Source of the DNA: Firmicutes bacterium CAG:95
Lineage (GTDB): Bacteria; Bacillota; Clostridia; Lachnospirales; Lachnospiraceae
DNA: 14,727 nt
Assembly: GCA_000438155.1 (NCBI GenBank)
Contig: FR902884.1
Location: 28,623 to 43,349 of the forward strand
Reading direction: 5' to 3'
Positions 1 through 6,917 of this stretch are shown here, piece by piece. A program made the position numbers and the translations under genes. The notes under the pieces were generated by a model. It worked only from the letters and a program-made list of their open reading frames with translations. It was not told the origin of the DNA and did not search any database. Numbering within the stretch: the first letter of the stretch is position 1; every line of letters begins with the position of its first letter.

Positions 1-1
1 T

Positions 2-1045
2 GAACCGCTCATTTCCCTCTACTTAAATGACGGAGGTTCTGTCGGTAATACCCGGCTTGCCCTGTCCTATGGCAAAGAATATCTCGCCATCATGATCTTT
101 GGTCTGCTCCCCTTTGCTGTTTCCCAGACCTACGTAAGCACGATCCGTGAAACCGGACAGACCTTCGTGCCGATGGTTTCCGGTATTGTTGCGGTGATTA
201 CCAACCTGGTCCTTGATTATGTACTGATTTTCGGTGCCTTCGGAGCACCGGAGCTTGGTGTAGCCGGAGCTGCCATTGCCACTGTAATCGCCCGTTACAC
301 GGAATGCCTGATTGTTGTTGTCTGGGCTCACCGCCACCTTTATAAGAATCCTTATCTTATTGGTGTGTATAAAGGATTACGCATCCCCGGATCCATTCTT
401 GTCGATATTTTCCGTAAGGGACTGCCCTTAATGTTTAATGAAATGCTGTGGGCGGTTGGCATGGCCGTCATCGTACAATGCTATGCTGTACGGGGTCTTG
501 AGGTGGTTGCTGCGCAGAATATTTCCTCCACAATTTCCAATCTGTTTAATATTGTTTATCTGCAGCTTGGAAACTGTATTTCAATTGTGGTTGGTCAGAA
601 ATTGGGAGCCGGTCAGCTCGAGGAAGCAAAGGATGCCGATAATAAGATCATCTTCTTTGATGTGGCGTGTTGTGCCTGTATCTCTGTCATTATGATCCTG
701 CTCGGCGGTCTTTTCCCTGAAATCTATAAGACAGAACCCGGCATCAAGGCTCTTGCCAAAAACTTCATTATTATTTCTGCAATGGCGATGCCTCTGTGTG
801 CCTTCTCCCACTGCAGCTATTTTACCCTGCGTTCCGGCGGCAAAACCATCGTCACTTTCCTGTTTGACAGTGTTTATACCTGGGTGGTCATGATTCCCTA
901 TGCCTTCGTTCTATCACGCTTTACCACGCTTTCCATCACGATGGTATTTTTCCTTGTCAGCTTTACAGAAATCATCAAGGTCATCATCGGCTTCTTTATG
1001 ATTAAGAGTAATGTCTGGCTGCAGAACATTGTGAATTCTTATTGA
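2..1045 (+). CDS. MATE-family multidrug/cation efflux protein (5' partial)
   Basis: The frame is open from base 2 with no start codon, so the beginning lies outside the window. About 347 residues are present against roughly 450 for a complete MATE transporter, so about the first 100 are missing. The visible part has repeated hydrophobic membrane segments separated by short polar loops. It includes a TYVSTIRETGQT-like segment and an ITNLVLDYVLIFG segment, both typical of the centre of MATE proteins. MATE transporters sit in the cytoplasmic membrane and export drugs or metabolites in exchange for Na+ or H+. The substrate cannot be read from the sequence. The internal ATG at 92 is not the true start, because the coding sequence upstream of it also fits the family. 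The 3' end overlaps the convergent tadA stop by 7 bp and no terminator lies between them. Confidence 0.85.
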   Translation, partial: EPLISLYLNDGGSVGNTRLALSYGKEYLAIMIFGLLPFAVSQTYVSTIRETGQTFVPMVSGIVAVITNLVLDYVLIFGAFGAPELGVAGAAIATVIARYTECLIVVVWAHRHLYKNPYLIGVYKGLRIPGSILVDIFRKGLPLMFNEMLWAVGMAVIVQCYAVRGLEVVAAQNISSTISNLFNIVYLQLGNCISIVVGQKLGAGQLEEAKDADNKIIFFDVACCACISVIMILLGGLFPEIYKTEPGIKALAKNFIIISAMAMPLCAFSHCSYFTLRSGGKTIVTFLFDSVYTWVVMIPYAFVLSRFTTLSITMVFFLVSFTEIIKVIIGFFMIKSNVWLQNIVNSY

Positions 1046-1584
1046 CCGGATAATAAATCCTCATTCAGATTCTTCTGCTGCTCCTGTTCTTTACGGAGTT
1101 CCTTTTCTGCCTTGTTGCGGATACGGAGCTCTTTAAAGAACTGTGTCAGCATATGGGAGCATTCTTCTTCCAAAATTCCCCTTGTCACCTTCACCTGATG
1201 ATTAAACTCAGGCATTTCCAGAATATTTAAGATGGATCCTCCGCAGCCTGCCTTCGGATTCATACTGGCCATAACCACTTCATCGATTCTTGCCTGTACA
1301 ATCGCCCCGGCGCACATCTGACAAGGCTCCAGCGTCACATACAGCGTACATCCCTCAAGCCTCCAGTCACCTAATTTCCTGCTTGCCTTATTGATTGCGG
1401 TAATTTCCGCATGCGCCAATGTATTTTTATCCGTATTCCGACGGTTATATCCTCTCCCGATAATTTTTCCTTCATGCACGATCACGCAGCCAATCGGTAC
1501 CTCACCCAATGCATAGGCCTTCTTCGCCTGCCGTAATGCTTCCTTCATGTACTTTTCCTGGTCGGTTAGTTGTGTTGTTTTCAC
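1039..1584 (-). CDS. tadA: tRNA-specific adenosine deaminase TadA
   Basis: Deaminates the wobble adenosine 34 of tRNA-Arg(ACG) to inosine in the cytosol, an essential decoding step in most bacteria. The 181-residue protein carries the full cytidine-deaminase zinc site: H58-A-E60, where Glu60 is the proton shuttle, and P87-C88-Q-M-C91. Bacterial TadA is usually about 150-170 residues. The extra length is a charged Lys/Glu/Gln-rich tail after about residue 155, probably dispensable. The start is a GTG at 1584, supported by an AGGAGG ribosome binding site (1590-1595) 5 nt upstream. The activase gene upstream ends 30 nt before it, so the two are probably co-transcribed. In Bacillus and many clostridia tadA lies beside the SRP RNA gene, which is also close by here. 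Confidence 0.95.
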   Translation of the reverse strand: MKTTQLTDQEKYMKEALRQAKKAYALGEVPIGCVIVHEGKIIGRGYNRRNTDKNTLAHAEITAINKASRKLGDWRLEGCTLYVTLEPCQMCAGAIVQARIDEVVMASMNPKAGCGGSILNILEMPEFNHQVKVTRGILEEECSHMLTQFFKELRIRNKAEKELRKEQEQQKNLNEDLLSGQ

Positions 1585-1614
1585 CAGAACCTCCTGGTCA
1601 TAGCTATAGTTTGC

Positions 1615-2385
1615 TTATTTCCCGTTCATTCCTCGCAAATGCACCTTTCCTTCCATCCCCGGAATATGGTTCAGATGCTCCGCAATTCTTTTGATCTCTG
1701 CTTCTTCATAAGCATGAAAAATCATACCCTTATCCACAGATCCTTCCATTTTTGCAATCAGTTGTCCACTATCCTCAAACTGTTGTAAATAATAGGCAGG
1801 GCTTCCGGCAATCCATATACAGATCTCCTGAAGCACCTGTTGTGTATGAAATTCTTTTACAACCGTTGTCCGGAATTCATAAGGAATACCGGATTTTTTC
1901 AGCAGCTCCACAGACTGCTGCACATCCTTCACAGGAAAAGCATTATCAGATGCTTCTGCATACGCTCCTTCTTCTGCAAGTCCCGTTGTCTCCTGATATT
2001 TCCCGGGTACATTCTTGATGTCCATTGCCACATAATCAATCTGCTTCTTTCCGATCAATTCCTCCAGCATATGTGGATGAGAACCGTTCGTATCCAGTTT
2101 TACTGCCAGCCCCAATTCTTTAATTTTCCGAATGAAGTCCGGAAGATCCTGTTGAATGGTCGGTTCTCCACCGGTAATGCAGACGCCGGACAGAATATGT
2201 TTACGCTTTTTAAGAAAACCAAGGATATCCTCTTCCGTGTAATGCTCCTGTGTCAGCGGGCTTAATACCAGTCCCCCGTTATGACAGAACGGACAACGAA
2301 AATTGCAGCCTCCGGTAAATACCGTTGCTGCAACTCTTCCAGGATAATCCAATAATGTTGTTTTATTTAAACCACTGATTAACAT
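1615..2385 (-). CDS. Radical-SAM glycyl-radical enzyme activase, NrdG-like (anaerobic ribonucleotide reductase activating protein type)
   Basis: A 256-residue radical-SAM protein. The cluster-binding motif C27-x3-C31-x2-C34 (CNFRCPFC) ligates the [4Fe-4S] centre that cleaves S-adenosylmethionine, and G72-G-E-P75 is the usual SAM-contacting GGEP motif. The opening MLISGLNKTTLLDYPG is characteristic of the NrdG2-type family annotated as anaerobic ribonucleoside-triphosphate reductase activating protein. Such proteins place a glycyl radical on a partner enzyme, class III reductase NrdD in the best-known case. No nrdD or other glycyl-radical enzyme is in the window, so the partner is not shown. 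The ATG at 2385 has a GGGAG binding site (2393-2397) 7 nt upstream. It is followed 30 nt later by tadA on the same strand. Its upstream region overlaps the divergent SRP RNA promoter; I could not assign its own promoter with confidence. Confidence 0.85.
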   Translation of the reverse strand: MLISGLNKTTLLDYPGRVAATVFTGGCNFRCPFCHNGGLVLSPLTQEHYTEEDILGFLKKRKHILSGVCITGGEPTIQQDLPDFIRKIKELGLAVKLDTNGSHPHMLEELIGKKQIDYVAMDIKNVPGKYQETTGLAEEGAYAEASDNAFPVKDVQQSVELLKKSGIPYEFRTTVVKEFHTQQVLQEICIWIAGSPAYYLQQFEDSGQLIAKMEGSVDKGMIFHAYEEAEIKRIAEHLNHIPGMEGKVHLRGMNGK

Positions 2386-2398
2386 TGTATAACTCCCA

Positions 2399-2427
2399 TT
2401 GACAACGAATAAAAAAACACATATACT
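2399..2427 (+). promoter_or_regulatory. SigA-type promoter of the SRP RNA gene
   Basis: Consensus -35 TTGACA (2399-2404), a 17-bp A-rich spacer, and -10 TATACT (2422-2427, one mismatch). Initiation is expected near 2434, just before the first base of the terminal SRP RNA helix at 2438. It points away from the activase gene. Confidence 0.85.
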
Positions 2428-2433
2428 AAATAA

Positions 2434-2654
2434 GTCTGAACCGTGCAGCTCTTGTTTGTAAGGAGCTGCTATGGCTGCCCGGAGTAAGTGGCGTTAACGA
2501 TTGGGTCTTACGCAATGGAGACTGCGAACCGTGTCAGGTTGGGAACAAAGCAGCACTAAGCAGAACCTGCCATGTGCCGTAAGGGTGCCTGATCTCAGTT
2601 AACTGCTTTGGTAACGCGTAGCAGTTCCTTATGGACAAAGTCCACGGTTCTTTT
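2434..2654 (+). ncRNA. ffs: Signal recognition particle RNA, large Gram-positive type (scRNA / 6S-like)
   Basis: RNA scaffold of the signal recognition particle, which with Ffh targets membrane and secreted proteins to SecYEG. The Ffh-binding domain IV is unmistakable at about 2531-2575: GTCAGG, then a UUG/CAA helix closing a GGAA tetraloop (2542-2545), then AGCAGC. Flanking blocks such as AAGTGGCGTTAACG, the ACGCAATGG segment and CATGTGCCG closely match Bacillus scRNA. The ends pair as GAACCGTG (2438-2445) with CACGGTTC (2643-2650). The 5' Alu part shows one hairpin, GCAGCTC with GAGCTGC, whose loop contains the UGUAA signature. At about 220 nt it is shorter than the roughly 270-nt Bacillus RNA, mainly in the Alu domain. 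A TGGAC/GTCCA hairpin (2632-2643) and a short T run (2651-2654) may mark the 3' end. Confidence 0.95.
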
Positions 2655-2715
2655 AATACATCAATCACTTACCTTCAATGTCCATATTGCCTTATTGGGC
2701 ATGCTTTTGAATGGT

Positions 2716-2744
2716 GGTATAGTTATTTAGAAACCGTTATACCA
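2716..2744. other. Weak inverted repeat between the SRP RNA and the convergent GGDEF gene
   Basis: TGGTATA and TATACCA are separated by about 15 nt, forming a 7-bp hairpin directly after the stop codon of the minus-strand gene ending at 2746. No good T-tract follows on either strand, so this is at most a weak terminator or a 3'-end structure. Confidence 0.35.
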
Positions 2745-2745
2745 G

Positions 2746-4653
2746 TCAATCCCTGCGTGCCGCTTTCTTAGCCTTCTTCATTTTATACATTTCCTGGTCT
2801 GCGGCCTCAATAATTTCCTCAATATCCAGATCCGGTGCCGGCTCTACAATGGTATACCCCATACTTGCTTCCAGTGTATACTCATGGTTCGAATTTGCAT
2901 TATAATTCTCGATTCCTGTCTGAATCTGGGAAATATAGTTCTTCGCATCTGCATCTGTGTAACCTTTGGACAGAATAACAAATTCATCTCCACCATACCG
3001 CATCAGCAGCTCACCATGCTTACGCACCTGATTCAATACATTGGCCATTGCCTTAATATATGCGTCACCTTCGTCATGTCCATACTGATCATTGACCTTC
3101 TTCAGACCATCCAGATCAAGAAACAACACAAATAACGGCTTACCTCGTTCCTGTGCCTCTTTTACAATTGCAGAAGAGAACTTGAAGAATCCGGCACGGT
3201 TAAAGATACCGGTCAATGTATCATATACCCACATGCGGTTCAGTCTCTCAACCATCGCATTCATAACTTCCTGCTTCCGCACGCTCTCTAAGGCATTATT
3301 AATATTCATAATAAACAAATGAAACCAGGAGCTGTCAATCAGGAGACGGCTCTTTCCCAGTACACAGTATCCGTAGGTTCTTTCCTGATAATGTACCGGA
3401 ACGATGGTATAAAGCATACTTCCGTCATGTTCCTTGTATTTCTCAGGAAGCAATTCGTTTACATGAAAACGTCCGTAGGTCTCAAAATGTCCATTCCGGT
3501 AAGCAATCGGAACTGTCGCATCCTTCGGATACGTCAGTAAATCCATATTTCCGGCCTCGGTATTCAGATGAGACATAATATCGGTATTAATGGAATTCGT
3601 GTTATATCCCAGGCAAAGGTAAAACTCCTCCGGATCTAACATGGCAATATATTTACGAATCTTCTCAAACAGATCCTTCTGTGTCTCCACCCCTACAAAG
3701 TCTGCAGAGGAAGCTTTAATAATCTCCGTATAGGTGGTAGTCTCAATTCGATCCTGTGCCAGCTTCCTGCGGAGTTCTGCAAAGTCTTCCTTCGTATCGC
3801 ACCTGCATCCACAGCTTTCGGCAAACACCGGCCAGGAAAGAAGCTGCTCACTGCCGATCTTAGGCTTACCGGCGATCTCATCCATCAGATAGGTATATGC
3901 CTTACGTCCCAGCTCCTCCTCCGGACGCTGTACACTCGTAATACGGGGAGCATGGTTCTGTGCCTCATAAATATTATCATATCCGGTAATCATGATATCC
4001 TCCGGTATACGATACCCACGCCTTTCAAGTTCGTACAGGGCTCCGAGTGCCATCTCATCATTTGCTGCCATAATAGCATCCGGCATATCCAGTCCGGAAT
4101 CTGCAAAAAATTCCACAGCCTCCATTCCACTCTTAGGATGGTAATCACCAAAATAAATCCGGTGATCCTCAATCTCCATTCCATGCTCTTCCAATGCCTT
4201 CTTATAGGCATTCAACCGTCCTTCTCCATCAGAATTTCCCTCCGGACCGGAAATAAGGTTGATGGTTTTCGCACCATGCTTTTCAACAAGATGATTGATC
4301 AACAGTGTAATCCCATTGTCATTCTCCATACTAAGATTCGCCATACCCTCAACTTCCAGTGTCAGATTAACACAGGGTACTCCGGCATCATGCACATTCT
4401 GAACAATATTTGCAATCGTCTCAGCATTATATAACGTATCACCATGAATAATGACACCATCATAGTTCGTAAAATCGGGGAGCTTATAGATTTCCATCTC
4501 TCCGGTAATAAACTGTGTTGTTGAATAAGACCACACGTCACAACTAAATACATAGATGTCTGCCTGATCCTCTTTCGCCTTCTCTATAATTCCATTCAGA
4601 ATCCGTTTCTGGCTGTCAAAACGGATTCCCCCCATAATAACCGCAATTTTCAT
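2746..4653 (-). CDS. Cytosolic LacI-type sugar-binding domain fused to a GGDEF diguanylate cyclase
   Basis: Predicted to make cyclic di-GMP from two GTP under control of a small ligand. Residues about 1-280 resemble the periplasmic-binding-like effector domain of LacI/GalR regulators (MKIAVIMGG opening, DGVIIHGD, NDEMALGAL, ITGYDN). There is no helix-turn-helix, signal peptide or membrane segment, so it should sense an intracellular ligand. Residues about 300-480 form a linker domain that may be GAF-like (inference). The C-terminal GGDEF domain has a DTLTGIFNR opening and an intact GGDEF at 554-558. The inhibitory I-site RxxD is absent; the equivalent residues are KHGE. The ATG at 4653 is preferred (635 residues) because AGAGGG lies 6 nt upstream; the frame runs about 17 codons further upstream without a convincing binding site. 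A separate promoter sits just upstream. Confidence 0.85.
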   Translation of the reverse strand: MKIAVIMGGIRFDSQKRILNGIIEKAKEDQADIYVFSCDVWSYSTTQFITGEMEIYKLPDFTNYDGVIIHGDTLYNAETIANIVQNVHDAGVPCVNLTLEVEGMANLSMENDNGITLLINHLVEKHGAKTINLISGPEGNSDGEGRLNAYKKALEEHGMEIEDHRIYFGDYHPKSGMEAVEFFADSGLDMPDAIMAANDEMALGALYELERRGYRIPEDIMITGYDNIYEAQNHAPRITSVQRPEEELGRKAYTYLMDEIAGKPKIGSEQLLSWPVFAESCGCRCDTKEDFAELRRKLAQDRIETTTYTEIIKASSADFVGVETQKDLFEKIRKYIAMLDPEEFYLCLGYNTNSINTDIMSHLNTEAGNMDLLTYPKDATVPIAYRNGHFETYGRFHVNELLPEKYKEHDGSMLYTIVPVHYQERTYGYCVLGKSRLLIDSSWFHLFIMNINNALESVRKQEVMNAMVERLNRMWVYDTLTGIFNRAGFFKFSSAIVKEAQERGKPLFVLFLDLDGLKKVNDQYGHDEGDAYIKAMANVLNQVRKHGELLMRYGGDEFVILSKGYTDADAKNYISQIQTGIENYNANSNHEYTLEASMGYTIVEPAPDLDIEEIIEAADQEMYKMKKAKKAARRD

Positions 4654-4695
4654 AGTAAACCCTCTACCGTAAGCTAGTTCTTTCTTACTATTTTC

Positions 4696-4724
4696 ATTAT
4701 ACAATTCTATGACACGATTCGCAA
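4696..4724 (-). promoter_or_regulatory. Promoter of the sugar-binding/GGDEF gene
   Basis: On the minus strand, TTGCGA (4719-4724, 4 of 6 consensus) lies 17 bp before a perfect TATAAT (4696-4701). It overlaps the last codons of the upstream gene and would initiate near 4689, leaving a leader of about 36 nt. This suggests the GGDEF gene can be expressed independently of its upstream neighbour. Confidence 0.65.
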
Positions 4725-5639
4725 GTAATAACCAAATTTTCCATTATCTGACCTGCCATCACACCAGAATTGCGGAAAGCCAAACATCTCTGCGACAAGC
4801 TTCTCCTTCTCGTAATATACACCCGGAACCCCCACTCCAAACTGTCCCGCCTTTTCATCCACACGGAATAATAATAAATATCCATAATTCATCAGGCCAT
4901 GCACTAAAAAGCTGTTCTGCAGGATATGTTTCATTGATTCCGGGAGTACTGCAAAATTTCCCTTATTAACACGATAGACTTCTCCAAGCTCCCTGCAATT
5001 CTCCACCTTGTGACAGGAACTGCGTATCTGCTCCCATTCCTGATCGATCTGATGGCCCCTGTCTTCTCCGCCTGTCCGGATCTGTAGTTTCCTTTGCTGT
5101 TCCTCCCTTTCCTGTTTATCCTCTTCCTGCTTATCTTCTTCCTGCTTATCTTCTTCCTGTTTGTCCTCTTTCCGTATATTTTCTGTAGCAGTAACAGCTA
5201 ACTCCTGCTCTTCTGTTTTATCCGCATTGGTATCTGCTGCATCCTCTGCATCTTCTTCTATATATTTTTCTGTATTTTCACTCAATTCCTGTTCTTGGTG
5301 TTTCCCTGTATTTACAGATATTTTCTTCTCCTCATTATAAATTCCTGCCAGACTTCCCGCTTCATTCTGTTCTCCAACCGGTTTCCTCTGATCCTGATCC
5401 TCTCTCAAGTCCCGCTTTTTACACCTAAGAATTATTTCTTTTTCCTTGATCTGGAGTTGTAATTCTTCTTCCTCCGCTTTTGAAACCAACGCTGCTGCAT
5501 CATTTTCGTCCTTCCACTGGATTTCCATTGTCCACTGCTCTTCGATCCGTGTGAGCCTTACGCTTCCCAGCAGTTTCTTTTTTTCATTCTGTTTTTCCGC
5601 ATTTTCTGCATAAAGATAATAATTTTTTCTTACAAACAT
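4707..5639 (-). CDS. Acidic, repeat-containing hypothetical protein with a conserved C-terminal domain (possibly DUF6128)
   Basis: A 310-residue protein of unknown function. The N-terminal 75 or so residues are mixed-charge with beta-like stretches. The middle (about 80-210) is low-complexity and very rich in Glu, Lys, Gln and Asp, including four tandem EDKQE-like units, and is probably disordered or coiled coil. The last 100 residues form a compact aromatic domain (NSFLVHGLMNYGYLLLFR, then GVPGVYYEKEKLVAEMFGFP, ending near GKFGYYLRIVS). It resembles a C-terminal domain I recall from Lachnospiraceae proteins annotated DUF6128; I have not verified that. There is no signal peptide or membrane segment. 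The ATG at 5639 is chosen because GGAG (5645-5648) lies 5 nt upstream; a TTG at 5654 is in frame but has no binding site. The binding site is inside a 20-bp inverted repeat. Confidence 0.75.
   Translation of the reverse strand: MFVRKNYYLYAENAEKQNEKKKLLGSVRLTRIEEQWTMEIQWKDENDAAALVSKAEEEELQLQIKEKEIILRCKKRDLREDQDQRKPVGEQNEAGSLAGIYNEEKKISVNTGKHQEQELSENTEKYIEEDAEDAADTNADKTEEQELAVTATENIRKEDKQEEDKQEEDKQEEDKQEREEQQRKLQIRTGGEDRGHQIDQEWEQIRSSCHKVENCRELGEVYRVNKGNFAVLPESMKHILQNSFLVHGLMNYGYLLLFRVDEKAGQFGVGVPGVYYEKEKLVAEMFGFPQFWCDGRSDNGKFGYYLRIVS
5111..5170 (-). repeat. Four tandem 15-bp units inside the acidic protein gene
   Basis: Four consecutive 15-nt units (5111-5125, 5126-5140, 5141-5155, 5156-5170). 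The two central copies are identical and the outer two differ by three or four bases. Because 15 is a multiple of three, each copy adds five residues (EDKQE-like), so copy-number change would keep the frame. Confidence 0.9.
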
Positions 5640-5691
5640 AAAAACTCCATACAATGAATATAGTCTGTACTACTATATTCATTGTATGGAG
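5640..5691 (-). promoter_or_regulatory. Perfect 20-bp inverted repeat with T-tract, sequestering an RBS
   Basis: Bases 5645-5664 and 5672-5691 are exact reverse complements separated by 7 nt (5665-5671). On the minus strand the predicted hairpin is followed directly by five T (5640-5644) and then the ATG of the acidic protein gene. The GGAG binding site of that gene is the last four bases of the 3' arm. It could be an intrinsic terminator of the upstream regulator gene, a translation-blocking stem, or a dyad operator. The stem is AT-rich, which is unusual for a terminator. Confidence 0.85.
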
Positions 5692-5724
5692 AAATCTATA
5701 CCTGTTCTTAATAAAATACAGACC

Positions 5725-6816
5725 TTAAATCCCATTCTGTGCCTCAAGATAGCACATGTAATCATATACCATCATGGCAATCTTAAAGGTCAGCGCATCA
5801 TCAAAGGTACGCACATCCAGTCCGGTTGCCTTTTGCAGCTTTTCAACACGATACACCAATGTATTCCGATGAATAAATAACTGTCTGGAGGTTTCTGATA
5901 CATTCAGATTATTCTCAAAAAATTTATATGCTGTGGATACAATCTCATCATCCAGGCTGCCCGGATCGGTATCTCCAAAGATCTCTTCCATGAAGATCTT
6001 ACAAAGATTGGTCGGAAGCTGGTAAATCAGTCTTCCAATGCCAAGTGTCGCATAGGAATTTACACGCTTCTCCGCATAAAAGATCTTGCCGACATCAATC
6101 GCCATCATTGCTTCCTTATAGGACTTGGAAACATCCTTCAATTCCTGCACAATGGTTCCATATGACACACGGACATTCGTCATAGCCTCCGCACTGATTG
6201 TATCCACTATGCTCTGCGCCACCTGATGAATCTCTTCATACCCCTCTTCAGGCTCCAGGCTCTTAATCAGAATAACGTTGTTCTCATCTACCGCAGTAAC
6301 AAAATCTCCCGATTGTGAAGAAAACATACCGCGAAGCAGTTCTGCTATCGTGCTGTCCTTTTCCTTATCCGCTTCAACCAGAAGTACAACACGTGGTACT
6401 GCAACCTCTACATGAAGCTTCTTCGCCCGGTTGTACACATCAACCAACAGCAGATTATCCATTAACAGATTCTGGAAAAAGTTATTCCGGTCAAAACGCT
6501 CCTTATAAGCACTCTGCAGCTGCAGCAACTGGCTGACCGCAATTTTACCAACCATGTAGCTTTCATCACCACTTCCACGTGCGACTAACGCATACAGTAA
6601 TTCTCCTTCTTCCGATACTTTCAAAAGATGATGAATTCCAATCACCTGACTGTCCGCAGGAGAAGCAATGAAATACCGGATCATGTCTCCCGTAACCTCT
6701 TCATTGTCAAAGGTAGAAACTACCTCGATTCCATCTGCATCATAAACGCAAAGATCTACTTTGGTAATATTATGAAGTTCCTCAATACAGTTTGCCAAAA
6801 CCTGAGTAGATATCAT
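5725..6816 (-). CDS. CdaR/PucR-family transcriptional regulator
   Basis: A 363-residue probable DNA-binding regulator. The C-terminal 65 residues (about 299-363) match the PucR/CdaR helix-turn-helix: FFENNLNVSETSRQLFIHRN, then TLVYRVEKLQKATGLDVR, then a DALTFKIAM helix. The central part (about 125-270) resembles the GGDEF-like, catalytically inactive domain of CdaR proteins, and no GGDEF signature is present. The N-terminal 120 residues (DLCVYDADGIEVVST onward) look like a small ligand-sensing fold. Family members respond to sugar diacids, purines or other metabolites; the ligand is not evident here. The ATG at 6816 has AAAGGAG 7 nt upstream. It lies just downstream of the sugar ATPase gene on the same strand but beyond a terminator, so the functional link is by proximity. 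Confidence 0.85.
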   Translation of the reverse strand: MISTQVLANCIEELHNITKVDLCVYDADGIEVVSTFDNEEVTGDMIRYFIASPADSQVIGIHHLLKVSEEGELLYALVARGSGDESYMVGKIAVSQLLQLQSAYKERFDRNNFFQNLLMDNLLLVDVYNRAKKLHVEVAVPRVVLLVEADKEKDSTIAELLRGMFSSQSGDFVTAVDENNVILIKSLEPEEGYEEIHQVAQSIVDTISAEAMTNVRVSYGTIVQELKDVSKSYKEAMMAIDVGKIFYAEKRVNSYATLGIGRLIYQLPTNLCKIFMEEIFGDTDPGSLDDEIVSTAYKFFENNLNVSETSRQLFIHRNTLVYRVEKLQKATGLDVRTFDDALTFKIAMMVYDYMCYLEAQNGI

Positions 6817-6840
6817 CTCTTTACTCCTTTACATTTTTCG

Positions 6841-6870
6841 GGCCGCCTTCGGCTCGCTTTCGCTAAGTGC
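6841..6870 (-). other. GC-rich mini-hairpins in the leader of the CdaR-like gene
   Basis: On the minus strand two very short stems follow one another: GC-GAAA-GC (6856-6863, a GNRA loop) and GCC-GAA-GGC (6845-6853). They lie between the ATPase terminator and the ribosome binding site. The stretch is much more GC-rich than the surrounding intergenic DNA. It may be a REP-like element or part of a leader RNA; function unknown. Confidence 0.45.
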
Positions 6871-6876
6871 TCTACA

Positions 6877-6902
6877 CAAAAGGGATGCCTTTTGGCATCC
6901 CT
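6877..6902 (-). terminator. Rho-independent terminator after the sugar ATPase gene
   Basis: A perfect 9-bp hairpin, AGGGATGCC / GGCATCCCT with an AAAA loop on the minus strand (6881-6902), is followed by TTTTG (6876-6880). It starts 15 nt after the ATPase stop codon. Confidence 0.85.
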
Positions 6903-6917
6903 CTCATATACATCATA

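Noticed and set aside
1840..2265. Plus-strand open frame of 141 codons
   Set aside because: A shadow of the radical-SAM activase gene; the minus-strand frame carries the CxxxCxxC and GGEP motifs.
2716..2744. Bidirectional terminator between the SRP RNA and the GGDEF gene
   Set aside because: The 7-bp stem has a long loop and no T-tract on either side, so I list it only as a weak inverted repeat.
3952..4434. Plus-strand open frame of 160 codons
   Set aside because: It is antisense to the LacI-like domain of the cytosolic GGDEF protein and has no recognisable domain.
5111..5170. CRISPR-like repeats
   Set aside because: The 15-bp units are directly adjacent with no spacers and are in frame inside a coding region, so this is a coding tandem repeat.
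5640..5654. TTG start at 5654 for the acidic protein
   Set aside because: It lies inside the inverted repeat without an upstream binding site, whereas the ATG at 5639 has GGAG 5 nt before it.
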